From contig NZ_CP045393.1 in assembly GCF_009363655.1 (NCBI RefSeq), forward strand, positions 434,001 through 498,000: 64,000 nt of DNA, read 5' to 3'. Of this stretch, positions 49,107 through 58,702 are shown piece after piece (within the stretch, counting starts at the first letter, position 1; the number at the start of each line of letters is the position of its first letter). This stretch comes from Roseovarius sp. THAF27 (GTDB lineage Bacteria > Pseudomonadota > Alphaproteobacteria > Rhodobacterales > Rhodobacteraceae). The translations under genes and the position numbers were made by a program. The notes beneath the pieces were generated by a model. The model had not been told where the DNA came from. It searched no databases and was given only the letters and a program-made list of their open reading frames with translations.

Positions 49107-52100
49107 CGGCGCAGGGCGTGGCGGATCGCGACCACCGCATAGAGCAGCAGAACGATCAACAGGCTTCCAACGGCGAAGAGCAGCAGCGCCGTAGGCATCG
49201 GCGCGGCGAGGGCCAGTCCGGAGAGCGGCCCTGGCAGGCTGCCGGTGACCGCCGCTGCGCCTAGCGTGCCGGCGAAGAGTGCCGCGATGGCCAGTCCGCC
49301 CGCCAGCATGACACCGCGCAATTCCCCGGGTTTGGAGCGCAGGGCGCGGCGCAGGGAGGCGGTCTGGCGCGCGACGTCGGACTGGATGGCGATGATCGCG
49401 GGCACCAGCAGCAGGACGAGGACCATGCCGAAGGCGAGGCCGTAGACCAGCGTGATGACCGTGGGCTTGATGAACTGCGCTTGGGTCGATTGCTCGAAGA
49501 GAAGCGGGGCGAGGCCCAACACCGTGGTGAGCGTGGTCAGCATGACGGGGCGCAGGCGGTCGACGGCGCCTTCGATGATCGCGGGCACGATGCCGCGCTC
49601 CTTGGCGTAGTCGTCGATGGTGGTCACCAGCACGATCGAGTCGTTGATGATGATTCCGGTCATGCCCAGAAGCCCCACCACGGTGAACATCGAAAGGGGC
49701 ACCTCCCAGAAGGCATGACCGTAGATCGTGCCGACAAGGCCGAAGGGGATTATGGACATCACCACGATGGGCCGCGTCCAACTGGCGAAGACCCAGGCGA
49801 GGACGAGGTAGATGCCGGTCAGCGTCAGGATCAGTCCCAGCCGCGCGTCGTTCAGAAACTCGTTTTCCTGCTCGGCAAGTCCGCCCAGTTGCCACTCGAC
49901 CTGGTGAACGCTGGCGATGCGGGGGAGGATCTCGGTTTCCAGCGCGGTGCTGATTTCGGCGGCGCGGGCGGGGTCGTCCTCGGAGATATCGCCGGTGACG
50001 TTGATGTGACGGATGCCGTTTTCGCGCCTGATGGTGGAAAAGCCCACGCGCTCGGTCGCGCTGACGATATCGGCCAGCGGCAGGTAGGCCCCGGTGGGTG
50101 CGCGGACCTGCATCCGTTCGAGGAAGTCGGCGGTGAGTTCGGACTCGGGCACCTCGACGCGGATCTCGGCGCTGCGGGCGCTGTCGGGATAGGTCGCGGC
50201 CTCGATCCCGTTCAGGCGGTGGCGCAGGACGGTGCCGAGATCGTCGATGGTAAAGCCGAGCGCCTGGCCCTGCGGCGTAAGTTCGAGGATCAGTTCCTGC
50301 TTGTCATAGGCCAGATTGTCCTCGACCGCCGACACCTCGGGGTAGTCGAGCAGGGCGGACTTGAGCGCCTCGGAGGCGTCCTTGAGCGTCTCGGCGCTGG
50401 CGCCGTAGAATTCCACGTCGAGCGCGTCGCCGCCGGGACCCGAGCGCCAGCCGCGAAAGCTGAGTTCCTCGGTCAGGGGGTGACGGGGGACGGCATCCTG
50501 CAACTCGGCCACGAAGGCGAAGGAGGAATAGGGGCGCAGGTCGGGGTCGATCAGTTCGATGGATATGCCGCCCAGTTGGTCGGGTTCCTTGGTGTCGGCC
50601 CCGGCGAGGCCGCCGCCGGAATTGCCGCCGATCTGGGCGATGGCGAACTTGATGGGGTTGGCGCCGTAGCGTTCTTCGTAATCGGCGCCGAGGTCTTCGA
50701 CAGCGGTCTGGATCTGGTGCATCATTGCAATCGTGTCGTCGCGCGTGGCGCCGGGGGCCATGGAGAAGTTGCCGGTCACGCTGCCGCGCTCGGGGGCGTT
50801 GAAAAAGCGCCATTGCACGTCGCCCCTGATGAAGAGCGCGGCCTGCGCGGCCAGGAGCACGACAATGCCGGCAAGCACGGGGTAACGGGCGCGGATGACC
50901 AGCGCCATGAAGGGCCGGAAGGCGCGTTCGCGCAGCCAGACGAAGCCACGGTTCACGGTCCGGGAGGGCCAGTCGTACCAGCGTTCCTTGCCCGCATGGG
51001 TCAGCGCATGGGACATGTGGTGTGGTAAAATCAGAAAGCATTCCACCAGCGAGGCCATCAGCACGACAATCACGGTGAAGGGGATGTCGATGATGAGGTC
51101 CCCGAAGCGCCCGCCGATGGCCACCAGCCCGAAGAAGGCAATGAGCGTGGTGAGGGTGGCGGAAAAGACCGGCAGGGCCATGCGTTGCGCCGCGCGTTCG
51201 GCGGCCTGCACGGGGTTTTCGCGGTACTTGCGCACCCGCGCGTCGGCGTGTTCGCCCACGACGATGGCGTCGTCCACCACGATGCCCAGCGTGATGATGA
51301 GCGCGAAAAGCGAGATCATGTTGATGGTCAGCCCTGCGGCGTACATCAGCGCGATGGCCGCCAGCATCGCCACGGGAATGCCCGCCGCCACCCAGAAGGC
51401 GGTGCGTGCATTCAAGAACAGGAACAGCAGCGAGACCACCAGCAGTAGGCCGGTCAGCCCGTTGTCCAAGAGCATGTCGAGACGGCCCGAGATGGCGTCG
51501 GAGCGGGTGTTGATGAGCGTGAGTTCCGTGCCTTCGGGCAGGGTGGCTTCCATACGGGCGGCGATTTCCTCGACCTGAGCCTGGATGGCGAGGGCGTCGC
51601 CGTTGGCGGAGCGGTCGACCCGGATCTGAAGGGCTGGGTTGTCGCCGACGAAGTACTGGCGTTCGCGGTCGATGCCTTCGACGCGCACGTCGGCCACGTC
51701 GCCGATGGTAAGCTTGGAGCCGTCGGGATTGGAACGCAGGATCAGCGCCTCGATTTGGTCGGTGGCGCGTTTCTCGGTGCCGATGCGGACGCGGGTGGCG
51801 CCGCCGGTGACGTCGCCCGCCGGGTCGGTGTCGGCCTCGGCGGCGATCACGGCGGCGATCTCGGCCATGGTGATGTCGTAGGCGATGAGGTTGGTGGTAG
51901 GCACCTCGACGATAGTGTGCGGGGCGGCGACACCCTGAAGCGTGGTGCGGGTGACGCCGGCATCGTAGAGCCGCGTCACCAGCTCGTCGGCGAACTGCCC
52001 CAGCTGCGGCGTGGCGACGGGGCCGGTGAGGACGATATCGGTGACGCGGTCGCGCCACGCGCCGCGGGTGACGCGGGGTTCCTCGGCCTCTTCGGGCAGG

Positions 52101-52477
52101 TCGGTGATGCTGTCGACGGCAGCCGACACATCGTCGGCGGCACGGCCCATGTCCCAGCCCGGCTCGAACTCGAGCTGGATGCTGGCGGTGTTCTCGCGCG
52201 AGGTGGCTTGCGAGGTTTCCACGCCCTCGACGGCCAGCAGCGCGGGTTCCAGCACCTGCACGATGCCGGCGTCGATATCCTCGGCGCTGGCGCCGTCCCA
52301 GAGGACCGAAACGCTGACCTCGTCGATAATGACGTCCGGGAAGAATTGGGCCTGCATCCGGGGGGCGGCAGCAAGGCCAAGGACCACGAGCACCACGAGC
52401 AGCAGGTTCGCCGCCGTGGGGTGGCGAGTGAAATAGGACAGGATGCCGCCGGCGCGGTCTGGCAGGTCACGGACCAT
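49085..52477 (-). CDS. RND efflux pump inner-membrane permease (AcrB/HAE1-like)
   Basis: The 1130-aa protein has twelve membrane helices with two large periplasmic loops, the normal RND length and design. The first helix is followed by QFFPDVIIDEVSVSV, and helix IV carries the proton-relay acids in ITLGIVVDDAIVVGEHADA. It exports drugs, detergents or metabolites by proton exchange with the adaptor encoded just upstream. No outer-membrane channel gene is next to it. Confidence 0.95.
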   Translation of the reverse strand: MVRDLPDRAGGILSYFTRHPTAANLLLVVLVVLGLAAAPRMQAQFFPDVIIDEVSVSVLWDGASAEDIDAGIVQVLEPALLAVEGVETSQATSRENTASIQLEFEPGWDMGRAADDVSAAVDSITDLPEEAEEPRVTRGAWRDRVTDIVLTGPVATPQLGQFADELVTRLYDAGVTRTTLQGVAAPHTIVEVPTTNLIAYDITMAEIAAVIAAEADTDPAGDVTGGATRVRIGTEKRATDQIEALILRSNPDGSKLTIGDVADVRVEGIDRERQYFVGDNPALQIRVDRSANGDALAIQAQVEEIAARMEATLPEGTELTLINTRSDAISGRLDMLLDNGLTGLLLVVSLLFLFLNARTAFWVAAGIPVAMLAAIALMYAAGLTINMISLFALIITLGIVVDDAIVVGEHADARVRKYRENPVQAAERAAQRMALPVFSATLTTLIAFFGLVAIGGRFGDLIIDIPFTVIVVLMASLVECFLILPHHMSHALTHAGKERWYDWPSRTVNRGFVWLRERAFRPFMALVIRARYPVLAGIVVLLAAQAALFIRGDVQWRFFNAPERGSVTGNFSMAPGATRDDTIAMMHQIQTAVEDLGADYEERYGANPIKFAIAQIGGNSGGGLAGADTKEPDQLGGISIELIDPDLRPYSSFAFVAELQDAVPRHPLTEELSFRGWRSGPGGDALDVEFYGASAETLKDASEALKSALLDYPEVSAVEDNLAYDKQELILELTPQGQALGFTIDDLGTVLRHRLNGIEAATYPDSARSAEIRVEVPESELTADFLERMQVRAPTGAYLPLADIVSATERVGFSTIRRENGIRHINVTGDISEDDPARAAEISTALETEILPRIASVHQVEWQLGGLAEQENEFLNDARLGLILTLTGIYLVLAWVFASWTRPIVVMSIIPFGLVGTIYGHAFWEVPLSMFTVVGLLGMTGIIINDSIVLVTTIDDYAKERGIVPAIIEGAVDRLRPVMLTTLTTVLGLAPLLFEQSTQAQFIKPTVITLVYGLAFGMVLVLLLVPAIIAIQSDVARQTASLRRALRSKPGELRGVMLAGGLAIAALFAGTLGAAAVTGSLPGPLSGLALAAPMPTALLLFAVGSLLIVLLLYAVVAIRHALRRQPAEQP

Positions 52478-52480
52478 GGG

Positions 52481-53935
52481 TTAACTGCCCATGCGGCGTT
52501 CGAGCCGTTCGACAGTCTGCGCCGGAACCTGTGGTTGCTCCAGCTGGCCCAAGAGCCGGGTCTTCATGGCGGCGGGAATGTCGGGGCTGTCCTCGACGAA
52601 GCGGCGCAGGCGGGCGCGGCGGTCTTCGGAAAGTTCGAGCATCTGGGCAGTGTCGTCGGCCTGGGGCGCGTTGCCCAGGGGGCGGACCTTGAGGCCGGGG
52701 CCGAGAAGCGGGCTGCGCTCGGTCACGATTTCCAGGCCGTCGAGGCCGTCGCCTGAGACGAGGATGTCGTTGCTCTGGCGGCGGACCAGCGTGACGGGGA
52801 CGGCGCGCAGGCGGTCCTCGGCCGTCAGCGCCAGCACGGTGCCGTCCGAGCCGAGCGCGGTGGCGGGCAGGCGGACGACGTTGTCGAGCGGTGGTTCCTC
52901 GATCAGGACCGTGACGAAGTCGCGGGGTTTGAGACCCTGGGGGTCGTCGATGCGGGCATAGACGAGACGCCCGGTCTGGCCTTCCTCGACGCCGGCGCTG
53001 TCGCGGGTGATTCGACCGGTAGTTTCCATTTCCAAACCGAATACATCGAGACGGATGCGCACGGGGGCAAGGATCAACTCGCCGTTTTCATCCAGCAGGC
53101 GGCGGTGCTGGGCGGTGGAGACGCGGAAAGCCACATCAAGCGCGGTGGTGTCGATGAGATCTGCCAGTTTTTCGTTGGCGGAGACCAGGCGCCCTTCGAC
53201 CACGCTGACGCCTTGCAGCGTGCCGGTGAAGGGGGCGGTGATCGTGGTCTCGTCTAGGGCCTTTTGCGCCTCGGCCAGCGCGATGCGGCTGCGCGAGAGG
53301 CGGGTCTGGGCCTGGTCGACGCGGGCCTCGGCGGTGGCTTCGGCCTGGCGGCGGGTCAGAACGGCCTGTTCTGCGCTGGCGGCGTCGAGTTCTGCGAGTT
53401 CGACGGCGGCGGCGGTGCCGACGCCGCGTTCCTCGAGGTCAAGCTGGCGGTCGAGGGCGCGCTTGCGCAGCTCGGCCTGCGATTGCGCCGCGGCAAGCTC
53501 GTCACGGGCGAGGTTAAGGCCCCGCTCGGCCTCGCGCACCTCGGCCTCGGCATCCGTCAGGTCGGCGCGGGCCAGATCTAGGGCGAATTGCGCGTCCGAC
53601 GGGTCGATCCGGGCCAGCACCTGACCGTCGCGGACGCGGCCGCCATCCTCGAAAAGCGCGGTCAGTTCAGTGACGCGCCCGGGGGTGTCGGAGCGGATTT
53701 CCAACGTGCGGCGGCTTTCGACCTCGCCATAGGCGGTCAGGACGGGTGTTTGCGTACCCGGCGCTGCGGTGACCGTGTTGACGGCGAAGACGCGCTCGCG
53801 CCGCTCGGGCGCTTCGGTTTCGGCGTTCATGCGTTCCTGCACGGCGGAGAACACGATCTGACCGGCATAGGCGAACAGGCCCACTGTCAGGGACAGCAGG
53901 AACAGTCCGGTCAGGCTGTGGCGCAGGAACCGCAT
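52481..53935 (-). CDS. RND efflux adaptor (HlyD/AcrA-family membrane fusion protein)
   Basis: The 484-aa protein has an N-terminal membrane anchor (residues 7-31) and a lipoyl-like half motif SRRTLEIRSDTPGRVTEL. A long alpha-helical hairpin of heptads follows (about residues 117-225, Ala/Glu/Arg rich), then the second half motif APFTGTLQGVSVVEG and a beta-barrel region. It links the RND pump to an outer-membrane channel. It is first in the operon and ends 3 bp before the permease start. The C-terminal ~60 residues are an extra charged tail. Confidence 0.93.
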   Translation of the reverse strand: MRFLRHSLTGLFLLSLTVGLFAYAGQIVFSAVQERMNAETEAPERRERVFAVNTVTAAPGTQTPVLTAYGEVESRRTLEIRSDTPGRVTELTALFEDGGRVRDGQVLARIDPSDAQFALDLARADLTDAEAEVREAERGLNLARDELAAAQSQAELRKRALDRQLDLEERGVGTAAAVELAELDAASAEQAVLTRRQAEATAEARVDQAQTRLSRSRIALAEAQKALDETTITAPFTGTLQGVSVVEGRLVSANEKLADLIDTTALDVAFRVSTAQHRRLLDENGELILAPVRIRLDVFGLEMETTGRITRDSAGVEEGQTGRLVYARIDDPQGLKPRDFVTVLIEEPPLDNVVRLPATALGSDGTVLALTAEDRLRAVPVTLVRRQSNDILVSGDGLDGLEIVTERSPLLGPGLKVRPLGNAPQADDTAQMLELSEDRRARLRRFVEDSPDIPAAMKTRLLGQLEQPQVPAQTVERLERRMGS

Positions 53936-54031
53936 TCAGATCAACCTTTTAAGCCACTTGGCGCGGGGCAGTCATACCATAAAGGTAGAGGCTCGCGGCA
54001 AGGTTTCATGGGGCTGATACGCGGCCAAAGA

Positions 54032-54574
54032 TCACTTCCGTCGCAAATGTTCGTCCAGGCGCGGCATTATTTCGACAAAATTGCAGGGGCTGTGGCGGTA
54101 GTCGAATTGGTAGGACAGGATTTCGTCCCATGCGTCCTTGCAGGCACCGGGGCTGCCGGGCAGGGCGAAAAGGTAGGTGCCGTTCGCCACGCCCCCCGTG
54201 GCGCGGGACTGCACGGCGGAGGTGCCGATCTTTTTCATCGACACGATGGTGAAGACCGTGCCGAACGCGTCGATTTCCTTTTCATAGACGTCCCTGTGCG
54301 CCTCGACCGTGACGTCGCGGCCCGTCAGGCCGGTGCCGCCGGTGGAGAGGACCACGTCGATCTCGGGGTTGGCGATCCATTCGCGCAGCTGCTCGGTGAT
54401 CTGGTCGCGCTCGTCGCGCACGACCATGCGGTCAGCAAGGATGTGGCCAGCGGCCTCGATCCGTTCGACCAGCACGGCGCCGGAGCGATCCTGGCTGAGG
54501 TCGCGGCTGTCGGAGACGGTCAGGACGGCGATGCGGACCGGGATGAACTCCCTGGTGTCGTCGATGCGGCTCAT
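54032..54574 (-). CDS. moaB: Molybdopterin adenylyltransferase-like protein MoaB
   Basis: The 180-aa protein has the MoCF-biosynthesis fold: RIAVLTVSDSRDLSQDRSG, the ligand loop VLSTGGTGLTGRDVT and LFALPGSPGACKDAW. It activates molybdopterin by adenylation before molybdenum insertion, or is the MoaB paralogue of that enzyme. It is the last gene of a leftward run with LysE, phosphoesterase and UDG genes. Confidence 0.93.
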   Translation of the reverse strand: MSRIDDTREFIPVRIAVLTVSDSRDLSQDRSGAVLVERIEAAGHILADRMVVRDERDQITEQLREWIANPEIDVVLSTGGTGLTGRDVTVEAHRDVYEKEIDAFGTVFTIVSMKKIGTSAVQSRATGGVANGTYLFALPGSPGACKDAWDEILSYQFDYRHSPCNFVEIMPRLDEHLRRK

Positions 54575-54581
54575 GGTCGGG

Positions 54582-55202
54582 TCAGCTCCTTTCGATCAGG
54601 GCAAGGCGCAGGGCGAGGCCGGCGAAGATGGTGGCGCAGACATAGCCGATGCCTCGGGCAAAGCCAGGCGAGCGGGCCATGCGGCGGCCAAGGCCGCCGG
54701 CGAAGATGCCGACGGCGGCGTTAACGATGAAGCCGCCCGCAGCGATGACCGCGCCGAGGAGCAGGAACTGGGCCAGCACGCTGCCGCGGGCGGGGTCGAT
54801 GAATTGCGGCAGGAAGGCGAGCACGAAAAAGATCACCTTGGGGTTCGTCAGGTTCACGACCATCCCGTCGCGAAAGGCGCGGGCAGGTTTGACGGGCGGC
54901 GTGTCGCCGGCTTGGGGCGGGTGGCGCAGGGCCTGCCACGCCAGCCAGAGCAGGTAGGCGATGCCGGCCCAGCGGATCAGGTCGAAGAGCCAGGGCAGGG
55001 TGGCGACGGCGGCCCCGAGGCCAAGGCCCGCAAGGGTGACGTGCACCAGGCCGCCCAGCACTATCCCTGCACTTGCGGCGACGGCGGGGCGCGGGCCGCC
55101 GCGCAGGCCCTGGCCGAGGCAGAACATCATGTCCGCGCCGGGTGTGAGGTTCAGCGCCACGGCGGCGGGAACGAAGGCCAGCAGGGTGAGCGTGTCGATC
55201 AT
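54582..55202 (-). CDS. LysE/RhtB-family exporter
   Basis: The 206-aa polytopic protein has LNLTPGADMMFCLGQGL near residue 18 (the family PG motif), AYLLWLAWQAL and NLTNPKVIFFVLAFLPQFIDP. Export of an amino acid or derivative is expected. The start codon shares one base with the stop of the phosphoesterase gene (TGATG). A longer frame extends upstream but covers that gene. Confidence 0.9.
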   Translation of the reverse strand: MIDTLTLLAFVPAAVALNLTPGADMMFCLGQGLRGGPRPAVAASAGIVLGGLVHVTLAGLGLGAAVATLPWLFDLIRWAGIAYLLWLAWQALRHPPQAGDTPPVKPARAFRDGMVVNLTNPKVIFFVLAFLPQFIDPARGSVLAQFLLLGAVIAAGGFIVNAAVGIFAGGLGRRMARSPGFARGIGYVCATIFAGLALRLALIERS

Positions 55203-55795
55203 CAGAGATCGAACCAGTTGGGCCGGGGGCCGAGATTGACCACCTGCGTGGCGCCGATGCGCCCGGTCACGCCCCAGCTGTCGTGGATATGGCCGCAGAG
55301 GGCCAGTTTGGGCTGAATGCGCTCGATCGCGTCGCGGATGGCGGTGGAGCCCACGGACATGTCGAGCGAGGTGAGGTCGGCCACGCCCTTGGGCGGGGAA
55401 TGCAGGACGAGGATATCGGCGGTCTTGCATGGCGCGAGCAGCGCCGCGGCTTCTTCGTTGGACAGATCGCAGGACCAGTCGCCGAAGGGCGTGACGGGCA
55501 CGCCGTAGCCGAGGCCGAAGAGGGAAAGGCCGCCCTGGGTGGTTCCGGTGCCGTGCAGCACGGTCATGTTGGGCAGGGCCGCCGAGGTCAGTTCGTCTAA
55601 GCTCTCGGCATTGCCGGGTACCGCGACGATGGGAGCGACAATGCCGGACAGCATCTCCATCGCCTCGTCCAACCCGGCGCGGTGGTTGCAAAAGTCGCCC
55701 GCGCCGATCACCAGGTCGGCCTCGGCGCTGGAGGCCACGATTTCGGTGGCGCGGGCGCGTGCGAGGTGCAGATCGGAAAAGGCGAGGATCTTCAT
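55202..55795 (-). CDS. Metallophosphoesterase (YfcE/MPP-like)
   Basis: The 197-aa protein shows FSDLHLAR, IGAGDFCNHRAG, VPGNAESLDEL (Asn in place of the NHE block), VLHSPPKG and LCGHIHDSWG, the metal sites of a calcineurin-like phosphoesterase. It overlaps the UDG gene by 4 bp and the LysE gene by one base. Substrate unknown. Confidence 0.88.
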   Translation of the reverse strand: MKILAFSDLHLARARATEIVASSAEADLVIGAGDFCNHRAGLDEAMEMLSGIVAPIVAVPGNAESLDELTSAALPNMTVLHGTGTTQGGLSLFGLGYGVPVTPFGDWSCDLSNEEAAALLAPCKTADILVLHSPPKGVADLTSLDMSVGSTAIRDAIERIQPKLALCGHIHDSWGVTGRIGATQVVNLGPRPNWFDL

Positions 55796-56574
55796 GTCTG
55801 TCCTTCGAGGCGGGCCTGAAGGTCGAGCAGGTCGGCCCAGGCGGCGCGTTTCTCATGGGGTTTGCGCAAGAGGTAGGCGGGATGAAACATCGGCAGGGCT
55901 GGCTTGCCGAAGGCTTGGGTCCACTGGCCGCGCAGACGGGTGATGCCGCGTTTGCCAAGTGCCGCCTGGCAGCTGATATTGCCCATGAGCACGATCACTT
56001 CGGGGTCGACCAGTTGCACGTGGCGTTCGACGAAAGGCAGCATCATCGCGATTTCCTGCGGGTTGGGATCGCGGTTCTGCGGCGGGCGCCAGGGCAGAAT
56101 GTTGGTGATGTAGGCGCCGGTGGCGGCATCGTCGTTCTGTCGCGACAGGCCGATGGCGGCCAGCATCTTGTCCAGGAGTTGCCCGGCCCGGCCGACGAAG
56201 GGTTTGCCCTGCTGGTCCTCGTCGCGGCCCGGGGCCTCGCCGATGATCATCAGGCGGGCGGAAGGGTGGCCGTCTGAGAAGACGAGGTTGCGCGCGCCGC
56301 GCTTCAGATCGCAATGCTCGAACGCGGCGAGGGCGGATTTTAGCGCATCGAGAGAGCCTGCCTCGGCCGCGGCGAACCCGGCCTCGGCGGCGGTGTCGAG
56401 CTCGGGTGCCTTGGCGGGAATCTGGGGCGCCGTGTCGGGATGATTGATCGGTGTCATCCGCTCGGGCGCCTCGTAGCGGTTTACGGGCGCGTCGCCGATC
56501 GCCTCGGTCGCGCCGAGGTCGATCTGCCAGTCGAGCAGGGCAAGGGCGGTGTGCGAATCCAAGGGGGCGGTCAT
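55792..56574 (-). CDS. Uracil-DNA glycosylase, family 4-like, without a full Fe-S ligand set
   Basis: The 260-aa protein has the family 4 active-site text GEAPGRDEDQQGKPFVGRAG (about residues 113-132), ITNILPWRPPQNRDP, and MFHPAYLLRKP with the conserved His. It should remove uracil from DNA. Of the four cysteines that hold the [4Fe-4S] cluster in Thermus UDGa only the first (EHCDLKRGARN) is seen; the second is Leu and the third Trp (PWRPP instead of KCRPP). The N-terminal ~80 residues are a Pro/Ala-rich extension. Confidence 0.87.
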   Translation of the reverse strand: MTAPLDSHTALALLDWQIDLGATEAIGDAPVNRYEAPERMTPINHPDTAPQIPAKAPELDTAAEAGFAAAEAGSLDALKSALAAFEHCDLKRGARNLVFSDGHPSARLMIIGEAPGRDEDQQGKPFVGRAGQLLDKMLAAIGLSRQNDDAATGAYITNILPWRPPQNRDPNPQEIAMMLPFVERHVQLVDPEVIVLMGNISCQAALGKRGITRLRGQWTQAFGKPALPMFHPAYLLRKPHEKRAAWADLLDLQARLEGQT

Positions 56575-56668
56575 GGGGCGAAAGATAGCGGCTGTGGCGG
56601 GAAGGGGGAAGGTGGGTTGCTTGTCGGGCCGGATGGCCTGCCTCGCGGCGGGGGTGCGGCGAAAGGCA

Positions 56669-56687
56669 GGTGGGGTGGAACCCCACC
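56669..56687. repeat. Dispersed hairpin repeat (copy 2)
   Basis: GGTGGGG (56669-56675) pairs with CCCCACC (56681-56687), followed by CTACG, much like the hairpin at 45771-45792. It lies in the leader of pyrB, 65 bp before the start. Confidence 0.6.
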
Positions 56688-56751
56688 CTACGCTTGCCCC
56701 ACGCGCCGGGCTTTCCTATAAGCGCGCAGGTATTGGCGACGGAGCGGTGGC

Positions 56752-57702
56752 ATGGCTTTTCAACACGCGCATCTTCTGGGGATCGAACCCCTGGCGCCGT
56801 CGGATATCTCTTCCCTGCTTGACTTGTCGGACCAGTACGTGGACCTCAATCGCCGCGACCAGAAGCATGCCGATGCGCTGGCGGGTCTGACGCAGATCAA
56901 CATGTTCTTTGAAAACTCGACCCGGACGCAGGCCAGTTTCGAGCTGGCGGGCAAGCGGCTGGGGGCGGATGTGATGAACATGGCGATGCAGGCGTCCTCG
57001 ATCAAGAAGGGCGAGACGCTGATCGATACGGCGATGACGCTGAACGCGATGCATCCCGATCTGCTGGTGGTGCGGCATCCGCAATCGGGGGCGGTGGAAC
57101 TGTTGGCGCAGAAAGTGAATTGCGCCGTTCTGAATGCGGGTGACGGGCGGCACGAGCATCCCACCCAGGCGCTCTTGGACGCGCTGACAATCCGGCGGGC
57201 GAAAGGCCGGCTGCATCGGTTGAGCATCGCTATCTGCGGGGATATCGCGCACAGCCGTGTGGCGCGGTCAAATATCATCCTTCTGGGCAAGATGGAGAAC
57301 CGAGTGCGGCTGGTGGGGCCGCCCACGCTGATGCCGGCGGGAATTGCCGAATTCGGTGTCGAGGTGTTCGAGGACATGCGCGAAGGGCTGAAGGATGTGG
57401 ACGTGGTGATGATGCTGCGCCTGCAACGGGAGCGGATGGATGGCGGCTTCATCCCCAGTGAGCGGGAATATTACCATCGCTACGGTTTGGATGCCGAGAA
57501 GCTGGGCCATGCCAAGGCGGATGCCATTGTCATGCATCCCGGCCCGATGAACCGGGGCGTGGAGATCGACGGCGAGATCGCCGATGATATCAATCGCAGC
57601 GTGATCCAGGAACAGGTCGAGATGGGCGTAGCCGTGCGGATGGCCGCGATGGACCTGCTGGCGCGAAACCTGCGGGCAAGGCCCAAGGAGGTGATGGCAT
57701 GA
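56752..57702 (+). CDS. pyrB: Aspartate carbamoyltransferase catalytic subunit
   Basis: The 316-aa protein has the carbamoyl-phosphate site [20 protein letters not shown] (STRT), the [10 protein letters not shown] and [16 protein letters not shown] motifs and [13 protein letters not shown]. It makes carbamoyl-aspartate, the first committed step of pyrimidine synthesis. It starts an operon with three small membrane-associated genes, pyrC and plsY, all overlapping. No pyrI regulatory subunit is present. Confidence 0.97.
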   Translation: MAFQHAHLLGIEPLAPSDISSLLDLSDQYVDLNRRDQKHADALAGLTQINMFFENSTRTQASFELAGKRLGADVMNMAMQASSIKKGETLIDTAMTLNAMHPDLLVVRHPQSGAVELLAQKVNCAVLNAGDGRHEHPTQALLDALTIRRAKGRLHRLSIAICGDIAHSRVARSNIILLGKMENRVRLVGPPTLMPAGIAEFGVEVFEDMREGLKDVDVVMMLRLQRERMDGGFIPSEREYYHRYGLDAEKLGHAKADAIVMHPGPMNRGVEIDGEIADDINRSVIQEQVEMGVAVRMAAMDLLARNLRARPKEVMA

Positions 57703-58256
57703 GCGACCGGATCGAAATACGCGAAAGCGAGAGCGGCGTGGTGCGCGTTTTCGACGTGGACCTGACCCGCGCGGAGGCCGAAGCGTTCAACCGGCGCAAT
57801 GGCAGCTGGCCCCTGAAGGACGCGCTGGGAGCAGAGAGCCTGGATCCGCATTACGTCGACATGATGCAAATCGAGGATCTGGAAGGGTATGGCCTGAGCC
57901 AGTACCTGGAACAGGGGATGGGCGTGTCCTCGCACGATCTGGAAGATGCGCATGTGCTGATGGACGGCCTGAAAGGCACGGTGCTGGTCATCGGGTCGGG
58001 GGCGTTCGACGGTCGGGCGCAGATCCTGACCCCGCGCGCGCCGCTGCGGCTGGTGGCGACGTTCAACGAGGAAAAGGCGCCCGTTCAGTTCGACCCGCTT
58101 CCGAGCGCGGGCGCGCAGGTGGCGCCCGCGACGGAGGAGCCTGACGCGCCGGAGCCGAAGAAGAAGTCGGACGCAGCCATGTCGGGCCGGGTGGCGATGA
58201 TCGCGCTGATGGTCCTGTTCGTGCTGACGGCCGTCGTGGTGTGGGTAGCCTCTTGA
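57699..58256 (+). CDS. Tail-anchored hypothetical protein in the pyr operon
   Basis: The 185-aa protein has a soluble domain ([20 protein letters not shown], then [19 protein letters not shown]) and a Pro/Glu/Lys-rich linker (about residues 137-157). It ends in one C-terminal membrane helix ([21 protein letters not shown]), so it is tail-anchored with the domain in the cytoplasm. Family unknown. It overlaps pyrB by 4 bp and the next gene by 4 bp, so it is part of the operon; a link to pyrimidine synthesis is by position only. Confidence 0.78.
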   Translation: MSDRIEIRESESGVVRVFDVDLTRAEAEAFNRRNGSWPLKDALGAESLDPHYVDMMQIEDLEGYGLSQYLEQGMGVSSHDLEDAHVLMDGLKGTVLVIGSGAFDGRAQILTPRAPLRLVATFNEEKAPVQFDPLPSAGAQVAPATEEPDAPEPKKKSDAAMSGRVAMIALMVLFVLTAVVVWVAS

Positions 58257-58702
58257 GCGACGCTGTGTCCGTCATGGTGCCGCAGGCGGAACTGGAGCCC
58301 GGAGAGCGGGTTGTCGATAGCTTTCACGCCGCCCGAACAACCTATTGGCGCGATCATGCATGGATGGCAGCGGGCGCCATGGCACTGGGCATGGTGGTTC
58401 TGTGGGCCATCGGCAACCCGCATGTCTGGACAGGTGCCGTGGGCGGGTTGGCCGCGATTGCGGTGCGGGCCGGATACCTGGCCTCGGACGAGGTGAAAGC
58501 CCGCTGGGACTTGACCGACCGGCGTTTGCTGGGGCCGCTCGGAAAGCAGGCCTGGCTGCGGGAGATCGCGCAGCTTCGCGTTCTCGGATCGGCGGTGCAG
58601 ATCGTGACGACCGAGGGCGACAAGCACCTGATCAAGTACCTGGCGGACCGGGACGCCGTGAAAACCCGGATCGATGCGGCGGTTGCGGGAGCAATGGCAT
58701 GA
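58253..58702 (+). CDS. Small membrane protein with PH-like (YdbT/bPH2-type) domain
   Basis: With the TTG start at 58253 (TTGA overlap) the product is 149 aa; an ATG at 58274 is the alternative. Residues after PQAELEPGERVVDSFHAART lead to one or two hydrophobic helices (WMAAGAMALGMVVLWAIG and GAVGGLAAIAVRAGYLA). A C-terminal part follows with WDLTDRRLLGPLG and LREIAQLRVLGSAVQIVT, the pattern of bacterial PH-like domains. Role unknown. Confidence 0.7.
   Translation: MSDAVSVMVPQAELEPGERVVDSFHAARTTYWRDHAWMAAGAMALGMVVLWAIGNPHVWTGAVGGLAAIAVRAGYLASDEVKARWDLTDRRLLGPLGKQAWLREIAQLRVLGSAVQIVTTEGDKHLIKYLADRDAVKTRIDAAVAGAMA

Noticed and set aside
49481-51028. 515-codon plus-strand frame inside the RND pump gene
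   Set aside because: Gly/Asp/Val-rich translation antisense to a clear RND permease; no family resemblance.
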